From positions 58,896,852 through 58,960,851 of the forward strand of contig NC_089584.1 of the NCBI RefSeq assembly GCF_019320115.1: DNA of 64,000 nt, written 5' to 3'. Both the position numbers and the translations under genes were made by a program. The notes beneath the pieces are model-generated. The model made no database searches and was not told the origin of the DNA. It saw nothing but the letters and a program-made list of their open reading frames with translations. The DNA is from Miscanthus floridulus (lineage: Eukaryota; Streptophyta; Magnoliopsida; Poales; Poaceae). This document shows, in pieces, positions 32,295 through 44,022 of the stretch. Position 1 is the first letter of the stretch, and every line of letters starts with the position of its first letter.

Positions 32295-32964
32295 TGAGAA
32301 ACGTTAGTTAAGTCTTCTTGTCAAATCCATCTGGCAGGATTTAATTGACTGCCTACGACTTGGGGGATTAATTGAGTGGTACATGCATTGTCTTTCTCCT
32401 TTCTTAAGTTGTCCGGAATGACATTGCTTAATTTGTAGAGCCAGCTGAAATCGCTTCCTAGAGGTGGCTATATGAACTTCTATCCACGTGTTTCTAGAAA
32501 ATCGATGATTTCCAACCGAAGGGCCAAGAAAACAAACGGATTTCCTTTTGGGGCCAAATAGGGAAGTTCAAAATAAAAAGGGCCAAGAAAGAAAACACAA
32601 TGTTTTTAGGGCCAAGGAACTAATTTTATCATTTCTATATGTGGGTACCCAGACACTCATAGAATGCTTTCTCAAGTCTTTTGGTTATTTTCTGTTTCTC
32701 CTTGGAGAAGTGAGTGGATGAAGGAGGAGGAACTTATATATTTTCATATGGCCATGACGAGTTATAACTTATAAGCAAGTGGGATAGGATTGGGCGATCC
32801 CATTTTAGCTAGTGTTTGGTTCAGGGTGAGTGGGATGAATCTAGCTGTGGAATAGTTCCTACAAATGTGGGAGGATGGATCCAGCCTAAATAAATTGAAG
32901 GGATGCGGACATCCCTCTTCATCCCCATCATATTGTCATGTGCTTCCATTCCTCCTTCATACAT
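32295..32964. other. No gene seen
   Basis: Intergenic sequence of mixed composition. No frame, splice pattern or repeat structure is supported. Confidence 0.3.
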
Positions 32965-33085
32965 CAGCCTGTTCGCTTGCTCGTAAACGATCGTAAATTT
33001 CTAGCCAGAAACAGTGTTTTTCTCTCACACCAAACCAGCCAGCAGTAAATAATCCACGATACGATACGGCCTCCCGAACAGGCTG
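32965..33085. mobile_element. 121-bp MITE with CAGCCTGTTCG inverted ends
   Basis: The left end CAGCCTGTTCGCTTG and right end CCCGAACAGGCTG are inverted copies, flanked by CAT on both sides (32962-32964 and 33086-33088). It contains AAACAGTGTTTTTCTCTCAC, also seen in the MITE at 59361-60029. It is probably in the Tourist-like group. Confidence 0.7.
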
Positions 33086-33511
33086 CATGTAGATGACGGG
33101 GCACTGATGGTCTGATGCAAGCAGGTGGGGCGGCTCCAGTGAGGTTGTGTAGGCTAGGCCACCCCCGACGCATAGGCAGCTCCGTGAGATAAGGATGGCA
33201 TGGCAGTGCGTCTCCACTAGGGTGAGGCATAGGTGGCCACAGGCATGGGCCAGCTCCGCGCGGGCGAGGAGGCACGAGTAGGCCAGGCGGTGACGACGGC
33301 GTGGCTCCGGCGAGGCAGGGTGGGCGGGTGGCTCCGGTGCTCCATCTAGCCCATCTCTCGTCGTTCCTTCCTTCTGCCAAACAAAAAATTAAATTAAGAT
33401 CATCTCATGCCACGAACCAAATACTCAATGATTCCATCTTAGAAAAGAGAGACGGATAGAACAGGGAGATGGGACCATCCATCCTACTTAGTCTCCAAAT
33501 GAAATACATGC

Positions 33512-34227
33512 TAGGGCCGGATATCGAAACAGCTTGGCTCGGTCTAGCTCGAGTTGACTCGTTAGACTAACGAGCCAACTCGGCTCAGTTCGTTAATATT
33601 ACGAGCTAGAGAGGTAACTCGGCTCGGCTCGTTACCGAGCTCGAGTTGACTCGTTTAGCTCGTGAGCTACTAAAAAATAGGACACATATATTTATAATGC
33701 TTATGCTACATTAATTCCAGAAGGTGACGTCCATCATTATGCAACCATACATGATTAATACATATTAGGTTCATCAAAAGTATCACACGTGCAACATAGC
33801 TGGTCCATCCATGATCATGCAGTTCCAGCATACTAACTAGTTGCTTCCACCACAAACTTAGAAAAATCCACAGATTCAATGTCAGCATCATCATCGTCTC
33901 CCTAAAAACAATCCATAAAATCAACATTTAAGTACCACAACCATTATAAAATTAAAATTCATATGAAACAACTGAAAACAATGATTACACACCAATAGAA
34001 TAGGTGTACAATTCTAGGTCAGCATCATCATCTTCTGGATTCATGGTCGTAGGCTGATAGGCCTCAGCTCGTTTCAGCTCGTGAGCTGACTCAAGCTAGC
34101 TCGTTAAAATAGCAAGCTAGATTTTCAACTTAACTCGTGAAAAAGTTAAAACGAGCCAAGTCGAACCGAGCTGAGCCGGCCACGAGTCGAGCGAGTTGAC
34201 GACCCACGAGTATTTTGTCCAACCCTA
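33512..34227. mobile_element. hAT-like MITE rich in GAGCTCG motifs
   Basis: The left end TAGGGCCGGATATCG and right end TTTGTCCAACCCTA form an inverted repeat (TAGGGyyGGAyA). Both subterminal regions are packed with CTCGAGTTGACTCG, ACGAGCCAA and GCTCGTGAGCT motifs in both orientations. The middle (33660-34010) is AT-rich. The flanking eight bases do not match, so the TSD has decayed or the limits are slightly off. Confidence 0.55.
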
Positions 34228-35284
34228 ATTATATATAGTCAATATACATCAATACATGTACGTATAAGCTTTTTTTTTAGCAACACATGTACGTATTAGC
34301 TGTTTCATTCCAAACGTTAAGTGTCTTTGAGACCCAATAGGAAGCAGTCCATTTAGGCCTATCTAGTTGCTGCTGCTCCCTTCATTATTGTTTGGATTAC
34401 GAAGCGTCGAGGCGTCGTGGCTCTGGCTTCGTTCGTTTCTCGCCCAAACGCTGCTGTTCGTCTTCTTGTCTTCTCCTTCGCCAGTTCGCCGGACACCGCT
34501 GCGCCGCGCTGGTACTGCTGGGCTGGGAGACTGGAGTCCGACGTGAGACGCCACGCCACGCGTCGGCCACCACGTCCGCGCAGCCACCTGTCCAAAATTG
34601 ACACCCACCGCCAACTGCCGTCCACCAGCAGCAGCATGTAATCCATAATCATAAATCATCCATTTATATTCTCTTATCTGATTAACAGTCACTAGTTATT
34701 CTAAATTTCCCTTTCCAATTTCACCATTACATAGCAGATGTAGATGTGTTTAATGTTGGAATTGATCAACAACTAGCAGAGTTAGAAGATCGATTTAGTT
34801 CTTAAGCGATAGATCAGTAAAAAGTAGATGTGTGTTTAATGTCCTCCCCCCCCCCCCCCCCCCCCCACCCCCCCCCCCTACTTTGTTTGTCCATTGCCGC
34901 CCCTTACTCTAATCCTGGCTCCGCCCCTGACCCCGGCCACCACTGTTGTGCACATGCAGTGTACAAAACTCCCACGAATCTCAGCTACTGTTGCATTTGC
35001 TTTGTCCCGATCGGTGTGATTATTATGTTTAGTGTGTGCCGTCCCTCAGTGCATCACGTTTGTACGTACGTGCCATTTGTAATTCAGTTGGCCAGGCACA
35101 AGTACACGCGTACGAGCATCGATCTTTTGCTTGCACCTGGGCCACGGCAAAAGCTCTTGTTATCTGACACTGGGATCTATCTATCACTGCAGATCTGACT
35201 GATGAAGAGTAGCAGAGGAAGTACACCGATCCATCGATAGGAGGGCAACTGCAGGCGTCAAGGAATTCTAGACAGAGGAGAATA
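34228..35284. other. No supported gene; poly-C tract
   Basis: A minus-strand frame (34692-34363) is open but matches nothing I know. A C-rich tract (34846-34878, one A inside) is followed by ATTGCCGCCCC and GGCTCCGCCCCTGACC. The rest is unremarkable. Confidence 0.35.
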
Positions 35285-38200
35285 CTCCCTCCGTCCCACA
35301 AGAAACGTCATTTTAGGAGTCTTCACGCATACAAGGCTGAAGGTAAAAGACACAAATGTCCCTACTCTCTCTGTCACACGACACGGCCATCTCCGCCTTC
35401 TCCGACTCTCCGTGGATGTTCCGTCGCCGCCGCCTGCAAGCAAGATCCTGCGCCATGCGACCCCTCCGCGTCGAGTGCCGCGGACGAGGGCAGGGCCGGA
35501 TCTTCGACTCTCCGCCGTCCGTGCCATACGCGACCTCCTCCGCATCGAGCACCGTGGAGGCGGGGACGAGGGTGGGGCCTGGATCCTGCCTCTCCGCCGC
35601 CGCTGCCATCCACCGCACCCCCCTCCGCGTCGAGCGCCGTAGATGAGGAATGGGCCTGGATCTCGGCCATCAAACCAAGCAGCGCCGTCTCCATGCCGGT
35701 GAAGGAGAAGATGGAGGAGATGGCACCGATTGTAGCACCCGGTTTTAAGAACAAAACCAGATACGCATCATATGTGAGCCCAGGAAGTCAAATCTCACGT
35801 ATAGCTACAAATAAGGGGTAATATCAAAATACAATGCTCAATATATAACATATTTAGTATAAAGGGTATAACCTTAGACAGCAAACAGCAGAAAGACAAT
35901 TCTGATCTTCGGGTGAAGACTTCAATTCCACTAGGATAACTGACTGGTTGATCACAAGTCTAATTCCTCCAAGCTATAGTAATCTGGTACCCATCCGGGG
36001 GTTTTCCAAAGATTTAAAAAGTAAAGCAAGCGTAAGTACATGTCATACTAAACAAATATAACATGGGGTTCATGAGACTCAAAAGGCTGACATTGGTTTA
36101 ACTGTGATTAGTTTTAATGAGTCATGATTTTAAGCAGTTGAGTAGCATCAAATTTATCATAAGCCCGTATAAACACATGATCAGGTAAACATGAATAATG
36201 AATAGCAAAAACAATAATCATAAGTGAGCATCTGTATCATCAGTATCATTAGTGTTCATCATCTATTCCGTAAGGGTTCCAAGGCCGCTCGTGACTGTGA
36301 GCACGGCTGTTATAACAGTTTTACACTCTATAGAGGTTGTACACTTTCACTGTGAGTCGTGATTTACCCTTTCACCCGAGGTGATCAGCCTATTGACCCA
36401 CTACCTAGGAAGGTCGACAGGGTCACTATGAAGCCTTTCAAAGGTTCGTCTAACAAGTTAGGGCCGCTAGGTTTTTCCATCAATAAGCATGAACTCCCCT
36501 CCAAGGAGTGACTCACAAAAGGTCAAGAAACCAAAATGAACCCAACCTGGCAGACAAAGGTCATACCTGTCGGAGCCCCTTTTGCGCCATAAAGGTAACC
36601 ACTAACAAGCTAGAAAAGGTCCTCATACTTGACTAAAGCCAGAGCCATGTGACCCTAACAGTTGTACTATAAGTCCCAGATGATCACTTACAGATAAGTC
36701 CTTAGGGAGAGGAATCTAGAACACCATAAAATAGCCTAATGCTCTAGCCCCCTTGTTCCATGTTGCTAAAAATCATCTTTTAGAGTTCATTGCATATACC
36801 ATTAATCAACTTACAAGATCATGGCTTTGGTTGAGCACTAGCATCATACTACCCAATACAATACCCCATAGGTAATAAGGAATCCAGGATATTAAATAGC
36901 TAGGAAAAATACTACGGTTGTCAAGGTAGACACACATATGATTAAAATGATATTAAGGTGAATAGGACAACAAGCAAGATCCCATACTATACTTGCCTTA
37001 AACTCTGATCTTCTTCCAGTGAATTGTAACCTCTAAAGGACTTCTTCTGGATCACCAACTTCTTCTATGTCATTAACGCAAAGCTCACCGACTGGACATG
37101 ATCATAAAGCACCACACAAGCATCCATGCAATCATAAAGCACCACACAAGCATCCATGCAAACATACACGAAGCAAACAATAGAACTAAATCAGAACAGT
37201 ACACCAAACATATGAAACAACAAGTGAAAAGGTTTTAAAGACATTCTACATGTTGCTACGAACACACAGACGCGAAAAACACTCTAATCGGAGCTATAAC
37301 GAAAAAGTTATGAATTAAATAAGATTTTTTTTAATAAAATAATAGATTAAATCTAACCTTGAATTTTAAAAGTTGAAAACATACCTAACAGTAGGATAAA
37401 CATGTAGATTACGCAATTACAAATCTAACGCAACTTGAACGGATCAAAACAGAGTTAAAACAAAGAAGTTATGAGTAAAACAAAATCAGTGGTAATTCTG
37501 TAAATAGAAAAACATATTTTGAATCTAACCGAAGCAATTACGTTTTCAAAAGAATAAAACGTATTTTGAATCTAATAGAGGAATTCTACGCTTTCTGAAA
37601 GAGAAAACATATTCTAGAGCTAACCGAAGGAAACTACGCTTTCAGAAAGAGAAAATGTATTATTAAACTAATAGAGAGAAACTACGCTTTCAGAATAGGA
37701 AAGCGTACTCTGGGAGTACGCCTTGGATTGCGGGTTCTATTTCACGAAACTGTAGGGGCTCTTATGCAAAAATGCCATGACGAAGGGGTATCGGCTGATC
37801 TTGGCCGCTAGATCTGAGATGAACGGCGGAGATTAGATAGGAGGGAGGGAGTGAGGCGGCGGCCGGCCGAAACAGAGATAGGAGGCGGTGACGCCATGGC
37901 CGGCGGCAAGCAATTCATCGAAACTCGTTGAATCGACGACTCGGGCCTTCACTGGTCATGGAAATAGCATGGGGAGCAAGAGGAGACGATGGCGAACTCA
38001 CCAAGGTAGGTCACAGCGGCACAAAGCAGATGGAGGCGGCGCACAGCTCGGCGGGGCGGACGACGACGAGCTAGGGTTGTGGCTCGGCAGCTGCGAGCTC
38101 GGGATAAGGCGAGATGGCTTCGGCAACTTGATGGGAGGCGGCACGATGTGGCCTACTATTTAAGGGGGCAGGTAAGCGTGGGGCGCACGCCATCCGAGCG

Positions 38201-39166
38201 AGGACGGGGCAGCAGTGGACTTCGACGTGGACACGAACTGGAGGTGGAAGATGACTCCGCTGATGCATGGGCCCGGTTTGTCAGTGACAGGAGAAGAGGG
38301 GAGCAGCGCCTGCGGCTTGCTGCTGGGCCGGCCTACAAGCGGAGACGCAGGCCTTTGGGGAAACGGCCAGCTGGGCCGAGCGGGAGGGAAGCGGGTAAGG
38401 CGGGTGGGATGATTAGAAGCAGGCCGAGTGGGCCAAAAGAAGGAGAGAGGAGAAAGGAATTCCTTTTTGCTTTTCTAAATTTCTAAAGTAAATTTTCAAT
38501 TGGATTTTTGAATTTCTTTTGAATTTTGAATCAAACCACTCAGCACAAAAACTTCAATGCATCAGCATGTTTGCACAAACATGTTGCTACCTTATGATAA
38601 ATTTTAATTTAATGAAAAAATATTTTTCTATATTTTTATGAGCATAGAAATATAGAATTAAATCATTTTAGCTCTATTTTAGAAGAAGCAAATTTTAGGG
38701 TGTTACACCAATGAAGTAGAAGGGAGTAGGCATGGCAAGCTCGGGATGCGCCATCAGATTAGCCTGGCAGGCTCGCCGTTGAGGCTCTCCACCTCCGCGC
38801 TGGCCGCTCTGCCTAGGGGACGTCCGCTCTCCTCTGGTTCGCGCGGACACCAGCTAGCTCCAACTCGGTGCCGGCAACCTCCGCCTTAGTGCCGCACATG
38901 AGAGAGAAGAGGAAGACCGGTGCGGGACTATGGTTGGGACAGGCGCGGCGCGGGTGGGACTGGGAACATGCGCGGCCGTCTCTGTCGTGGGGATGGATGA
39001 GGATGCAGCATGCGCGGTCGTCTCCATTGGGGATGGATGAGGATGCGGTTGAAGAGATAAGGTTGTAGGCCTGCCAGTCTTGCATGTGGGGCCATTGTCT
39101 AAAACTACGTTTTTTCCGGGACAAATCTATCGAGCCTAAACGACTCTCTTTGTGGAGCTGAGGGAG
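35285..39166. mobile_element. Stowaway/mariner-like element split by an LTR insertion
   Basis: The left end CTCCCTCCGTCCCACAAG and the right end (reverse complement CTCCCTCAGCTCCACAAAG) are flanked by TA (35283-35284 and 39167-39168), as expected for Tc1/mariner MITEs. Without the inserted LTR the element is about 0.9 kb. Its inside is GC-rich and looks like captured host sequence, including two ~35-base repeats containing GGGGATGGATGAGGATGC (about 38990 and 39030). No transposase is seen. Confidence 0.75.
35731..38707. mobile_element. Solo LTR, ~3.0 kb
   Basis: It starts TGTAGCACCCGGTTTTAAG and ends TTTTAGGGTGTTACA, giving TG...CA ends with the inverted repeat TGTARCACCC/GGGTGTTACA. It is flanked by CCGAT (35726-35730) and CCAAT (38708-38712), a 5-bp duplication with one change. 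No gag or pol and no second LTR are present, which fits a solo LTR left by recombination. A GC-rich segment at 37850-38450 has short open frames, probably U3/R regulatory sequence. A 30-base tandem duplication containing AAGCACCACACAAGCATCCA lies at 37101-37160. Confidence 0.65.
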
Positions 39167-39168
39167 TA

Positions 39169-40122
39169 TACGGTGATTTTTTTAATTTTAACACTTTTTG
39201 AAAACTAATTTTAAATCTAACACGATCGGTTTTTTTTAAAACTAACACTTTTGGCCGCGCCTATTGCCCTGACGCGGCCAAATGCCTGTGCCGCGCCATG
39301 CATGGTGGCGCGGTAGAGTTCTGACGTGGCGACGACCGGAATCGTGATCGTTGACGTGGCAGGGCTCTGCCGTACCACCGACCTTGGCGCGGCAGTGCCG
39401 CACCACGGAGCATGGCGCGGCTGGGCCAAATAAATATTGCGAGCGAGCCCCCCGCCCGCACGCACCCCTGCCCGCCCGCCGCCAGCGCAGCGCCCGCCGC
39501 CAGCGCCCGCACGCGGCTGCACTTGCCCACGCCATGCCCGTGCCGGCCGCGCCACGAACACCAGCGCGTCAAGGCCGCCCGCTCCTAAGGTACCTCCCTC
39601 TCGATTTTATGTTATTTTGATTATTATTGTTTTAGGATAATTAGTGATTTAGGATAATTAGTAATATAGGATAGTTAGGGTTTTATGATTGTTATTGATT
39701 TATGATAGTTAATGATTTAGGATAGTTAGGTTAGTGAATTTGTTTGTGATTTACGTAGGTAGTTTTTATGTTTGAGGTTAGGATTTTGGGTTTAGTGATT
39801 GATTAGGTATTTATTATTTAGTTTATAGTTAGTAATTTAGTTAGGGATTTTGGGTATAGATACTTGTTTTCAAAGGTCGGTACTTACTAGTGCGTGATAC
39901 ATCGATTTTTGATGACTTCATGAAGTTTTGTCAAATGCTTATATTCCTAGTAAAGTTGTTTATGTTACTAGTGTGTGATATGTCTGTTAATTTTACTTTG
40001 AATATATACATGTGCTTTCATATTACATAACAAGTAGTTCAAATTTTGCAACGCTACATAATGTTAATTTAAATTTTGTTAATTTGAATACTCTAACGTT
40101 TTGTTTATCAATTTATAACAGG
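39169..40122 (+). other. Probable promoter, leader exon and first intron of the PMD gene
   Basis: A GC-rich stretch with repeated GGCGCGGC motifs (39250-39580) ends at CTCCTAAG/GTACCT (about 39588), a good splice donor. A T-rich region follows to the acceptor TTTATAACAG at 40121. The first ATG lies just after it. Confidence 0.45.
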
Positions 40123-42784
40123 ATGGTCCCTCCCACACAGCACCCGCTGTACCCTATTCTTGAGGTGGAGTACGACGACCAGCACCGAGCACACATCTTG
40201 AATGACAACGACGCAGAGGTGGCCTTGTCTACTTTGAGGCCCTGCACACACACCAGGGTGCACCAGTGGGATGAGCATTATGCGCTGTACATATGGTGTG
40301 CCGGCTTCCTCGAGCTTGTCCATGTTGTCAACTACGGTCTTCCGCCCCTTGACCCAACACTACTTAATGCAGTTGTAGACAGGTGCGAGTGCATTCTTTG
40401 TATATAAACTTTCTTGTAACAAATTTGAGGCAACTAACAGTCGTTCTATTCTTATAACAGGTGGAGGCCTAAGACCCACACGTTCCACCTACCTTGTGGC
40501 GAGATGACCTTGACCATGCAGGATGTGAAGGCTATTTTTGGCCTTCGGTTGGGGGGACTTACAGTGACACGGATAGTTGACAACGATCACTGGAGGGAGC
40601 TGATGGCTCAATTTACTGGCTTTCTTTCATCGGACGACGAGGCTTCTAAGAAAAATAAGTGAGAAATTGAAGTCTATTTAATACTTGCATTGCTTTCCTG
40701 CAGCCATCGGGTCTCATTTTCTTTCGTAAATTTTAGGAAAACTTCTGGTGTTTCGTCGTCCAGATCACGGAGCGCTTTGATTACTTGGACCCACAGGCTG
40801 AGGAGGCTCAGATCGACAGGTTCGCTCGAGTGTGGCTCTGGCACTTTCTTGGTGCTTTCCTCTTCCCATACGCCTCGGGGCAACACCATCAGCTGGATCT
40901 TCCTTGACATACTACGCCAGCTGTGGGAGAACATAGCGACGTATAGCTGGGGCAGCGTAGTCCTAGCATGGACGTATCGACAGCTATGTGTTGCCTGCCG
41001 TCGCACCTCAGGGTATGCGAACCTTGGAGGTTGCTCGTACCTACTCCAGGTTTGGTGTTGGAAACGATGGCCCGTTGGGAGGCCCCTTAGTACTGGTTAC
41101 CGGTAAGTACTTCAGTTCATTATATTCTTCGATATGGTTACATATGATGAGTTTATTAATGGCTAATTTATTATCGTGTTCAATGCAGCAATGGAACAGG
41201 TAGGATACACTCCCTACAGCTCTGTTTATCTGGACGGAATTAGAGTTAGTTAGAGGGAATGCGAGGCGTAAGTACAAGGAGTACATGAACGGTCTCGATG
41301 TCCTGACACAGCACCAGGTTACGCTCTCTTTACTATCATACATGTGTCTTGTTCGATCTACACTATATCACAGCCTAACTCAATTACGAAATGTTTAGGT
41401 GCATTGGTGTCCTTGGATGCTCTAGAGCTCCAGTACTATCTTAGTCCTGTCACTAGGGACGAGTCAGAGGAGTATCGATGCAATGTCCCTCTTATTTTCT
41501 TTCAAGTGGTCGAGATTCACTTGCCCATCAGGGTCTGTAGACAGTTTGGAAGAATGACAGGCTACCCACCACCGCTTTACTCCACCAACCAAGGATTGTA
41601 CGGGTGTGTTATCGATTAATAACAAAGCTACAATTCAGAGGTGTGTGTGATACAACTAACATCGTTTTGTTGCAGGTATGACCGCAGGAAGAGGTACAAG
41701 ACCAAGGATTGGCGCGTGACACACAACGCGCACATCCACTTGTGGGAGACCAGGGAACAACAACCAGTCCATGTGGGTCCTCCACACGACCAACACACCT
41801 TCGACGAGTACCTGCGATGGCTTCATAGGTCTACGAGGACACATATTAAGCCCCCGTACACTGAGGAGGCGATTGATGATGACTCAGAGGAAGATGTCAT
41901 TGAAGATGTGTATGACGTTACCACTAGGGAGGACACACAGCTACAGAGAGCCCTGCTTCAAAGATACATGGTAAGATATTTGAATGGTACAATTTGTTAT
42001 CATTTTGGTATTAAGTATGTGTACTAAAACTGTCCAACCGCGTTTCTGTACCCAGGCAACACAATTGTCAAGGATGTCCAACGAAGCAGCGTTCTGGCTT
42101 CACGAGTCTAGAGGACAGGGGCCAAGCGTTCTCGCGGCTTTTATGGAGGTAAACATAAACTAGTCCGTTCCAAAAATATTTCTTTAGTGTATATGCGTTT
42201 GGAAAATACACTAACTTTAATGTCTATTTATGCAGAAGGTGAAGAAGAGCTGCAAGAAGCTAGCTCAGAAGCTGAGCTGCATGGACACTCCATATGAGGA
42301 ACCGTCACTCCCAGCGCGGTTGGGTGGCACGTCTTTAGTCTCTTTGAGGACACCAGCCAGCTCTTCTCAGCCGATGATAGGTGCCACTTCTGCGGTGCGT
42401 ACACCACCACATCATAGCGCTGGAAAGGACCCTGCAACCGAGGACGATGAGGACGACGATGACCCCCTAGGCTTCCGCAGACAGCACGACCAGTGGGATG
42501 ATTGGCCGCAGGACGAGATCAACATGTCTCAGCTAGGTGGTGCCCCGCTTGGTACCCTGGGAGCCTCACAGATACTAACAAAGATAGTTTCTTTAAATAC
42601 GTAGGCTACATGAACTAACGATCATAAAGAATTCTAAGTAATCATGCATATCATATACTTGCAGGGTACGAGCCGTACGCATCGGCGACGTGACCACACC
42701 GACGTTGGCTACACTCCTAATGTGTTGCCAACAAATCCAAAGAGACAGAGGCGTCCGAGGGATCCTTACACTCATAGGTCTTAG
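40123..42784 (+). pseudogene. Plant mobile domain (PMD/MAIN-like) gene, frameshifted
   Basis: PMD proteins include Arabidopsis MAIN and MAIL1 and many 'serine/threonine phosphatase 7 long form homolog' entries; many copies ride in transposons. Exons, by GT-AG sites: 40123-40382, 40461-40658, 40737-41102, about 41189-41319, about 41400-41603, 41676-41970, 42056-42148, 42236-~42590 and 42665-42784. Diagnostic blocks are THTFHLPCGEMTLTMQDVKA, YSWGSVVLAWTYRQLC, RRTSGYANLGGCSYLLQVW, YRCNVPLIFFQVVEIHLP and RRKRYKTKDWRVTH. The C-terminus is acidic then basic (TNPKRQRRPRDP). Single-base shifts in exon 3 (near 40879) and exon 5 (near 41415) break the frame, so it is probably dead. Confidence 0.8.
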
Positions 42785-43259
42785 TTTGTTAGGTCGAACT
42801 ATTATTGGCGTCCGAAACTTATAGGCTTAGTTGGTTATGTTATGTCGAACTTATGTCAAACCAATAAAAATGTTATGTGGCAGCTTGTCAACTTGCGCAC
42901 GGACTTCATTTATCTGCTTCATATTCGTTTCAATGCGTCGTGGCATCACTGCATGCGAGATTAAGTAGCAACTAGTTCGGAAACCGGCAGTCCCGAGGTA
43001 TCTTGACGCTGGTGACCGGCGTCTTGCGCGAGGGGTCAAAGAAGCTGGGGTCCATGGTCGCGTCATCGCCGATCCTACAATATGGGGCCAAAAAGCCAAA
43101 TAAATAAGTTTCCGGTGTTGCCGCGTGGCGTGCTTGCCGGCGCATGGCCGCCACGCGGCGTGCACGCTCTGCCGCGGTCGGGCATGGGCGCGGCGAATGG
43201 GTGAGGCGCGGCGCTGAGGCAGGCCAGGCCGGTCTACGCGGCTGGGCTAGAAGCGAGGC
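42785..43259. other. PMD gene 3' flank
   Basis: Contains the probable 3' untranslated region (AATAAAAATG at about 42865) and a GC-rich stretch (43010-43250) rich in CGCGGCG, like that before the gene. Paired AGCCAAATAAATA (43097) and GGCCAAATAAATA (about 39425) occur on the two sides of the gene. They may mark the ends of the element that carried it. Confidence 0.4.
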
Positions 43260-43795
43260 GCGAGGCCCACTATGGTGAAATGATCTTTTTTCAAATTATT
43301 TTCTATTCCTATTTCATTCAAATGAATTTTTGAACTATTTCAAAGCAGTTTCAAAAGTTGGTGTAAAAATGAAAGTTGTTCAATTTTTCAAGATCTACAA
43401 CTTTGCTTTTATGACCAAAGTCAAATTCCAAATAGATTTTGAATTACAAAATAAAAATCAATATTAATTCAAAACCCCAATTTTGAAGAATTATTTTTAA
43501 AAGCAAAATTTGGCAAAAATTTAAATATAAACTTTGCTCCAAATTGTATCCTAAATATTTATAAGCTATCTCAGTGATCAAAACAAGAAATCATGGCATC
43601 CAAACATGAGCATGACATTTCACATTGTTTTAAACTTAAATGAATTTCAATCAATTTAAGCACCACATGAAATGATACTTCATTTCTTTCGAAATGAAAT
43701 GCATGAATGATGCTTATGCATGAGGTGATGATGGTTATGCTCATGGGATGAAATGGTAATGCATGCTTAACACCGAGGTGTTACAAAGCTACAAG
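43260..43795. mobile_element. LTR-end fragment
   Basis: AT-rich sequence ending ATGCTTAACACCGAGGTGTTACA at 43795, with the same style of end (GTGTTACA) as the solo LTR at 38707. No matching TGTAACACC start is present upstream, so this is a truncated LTR. It contains AAGTTGTTCAATTTTTCAAG and GATCTACAACTTT, echoing the repeats near 1045-2230. Confidence 0.45.
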
Positions 43796-44022
43796 TGATG
43801 TGCATCATTTGTGAAGATTAAGCCAAGAGTTGATGATATGTGAATATATCAAGTGGCTTGAAGGTTTGAAGATGATGGAAGGATCATCAATTACATAGAC
43901 AATGATCAAGAGAAGATGAAATGGTGAATTTCATGTGATGATGACATTGACATGAAGAGGATGATGTGGAGAGTGATTGCTTGTGGGAATCAACTTAGTG
44001 ATTAGGATAGATATCGTACCAT

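Noticed and set aside
32964..33380. 138-codon minus-strand frame
   Set aside because: Its 3' third is the MITE at 32965-33085, and the rest is GC-rich with no family resemblance or splice logic.
34359..34692. Overlapping ORFs on both strands in a GC-rich stretch
   Set aside because: Four overlapping frames on both strands indicate high GC rather than coding; no domain is recognised.
35313..35754. 126-codon Gly/Ala/Arg-rich minus-strand frame
   Set aside because: It runs across the boundary of the inserted LTR, so it cannot be an original gene.
37888..38486. Two overlapping plus-strand frames in the solo LTR
   Set aside because: They are inside a GC-rich LTR segment, overlap each other and show no known domain.
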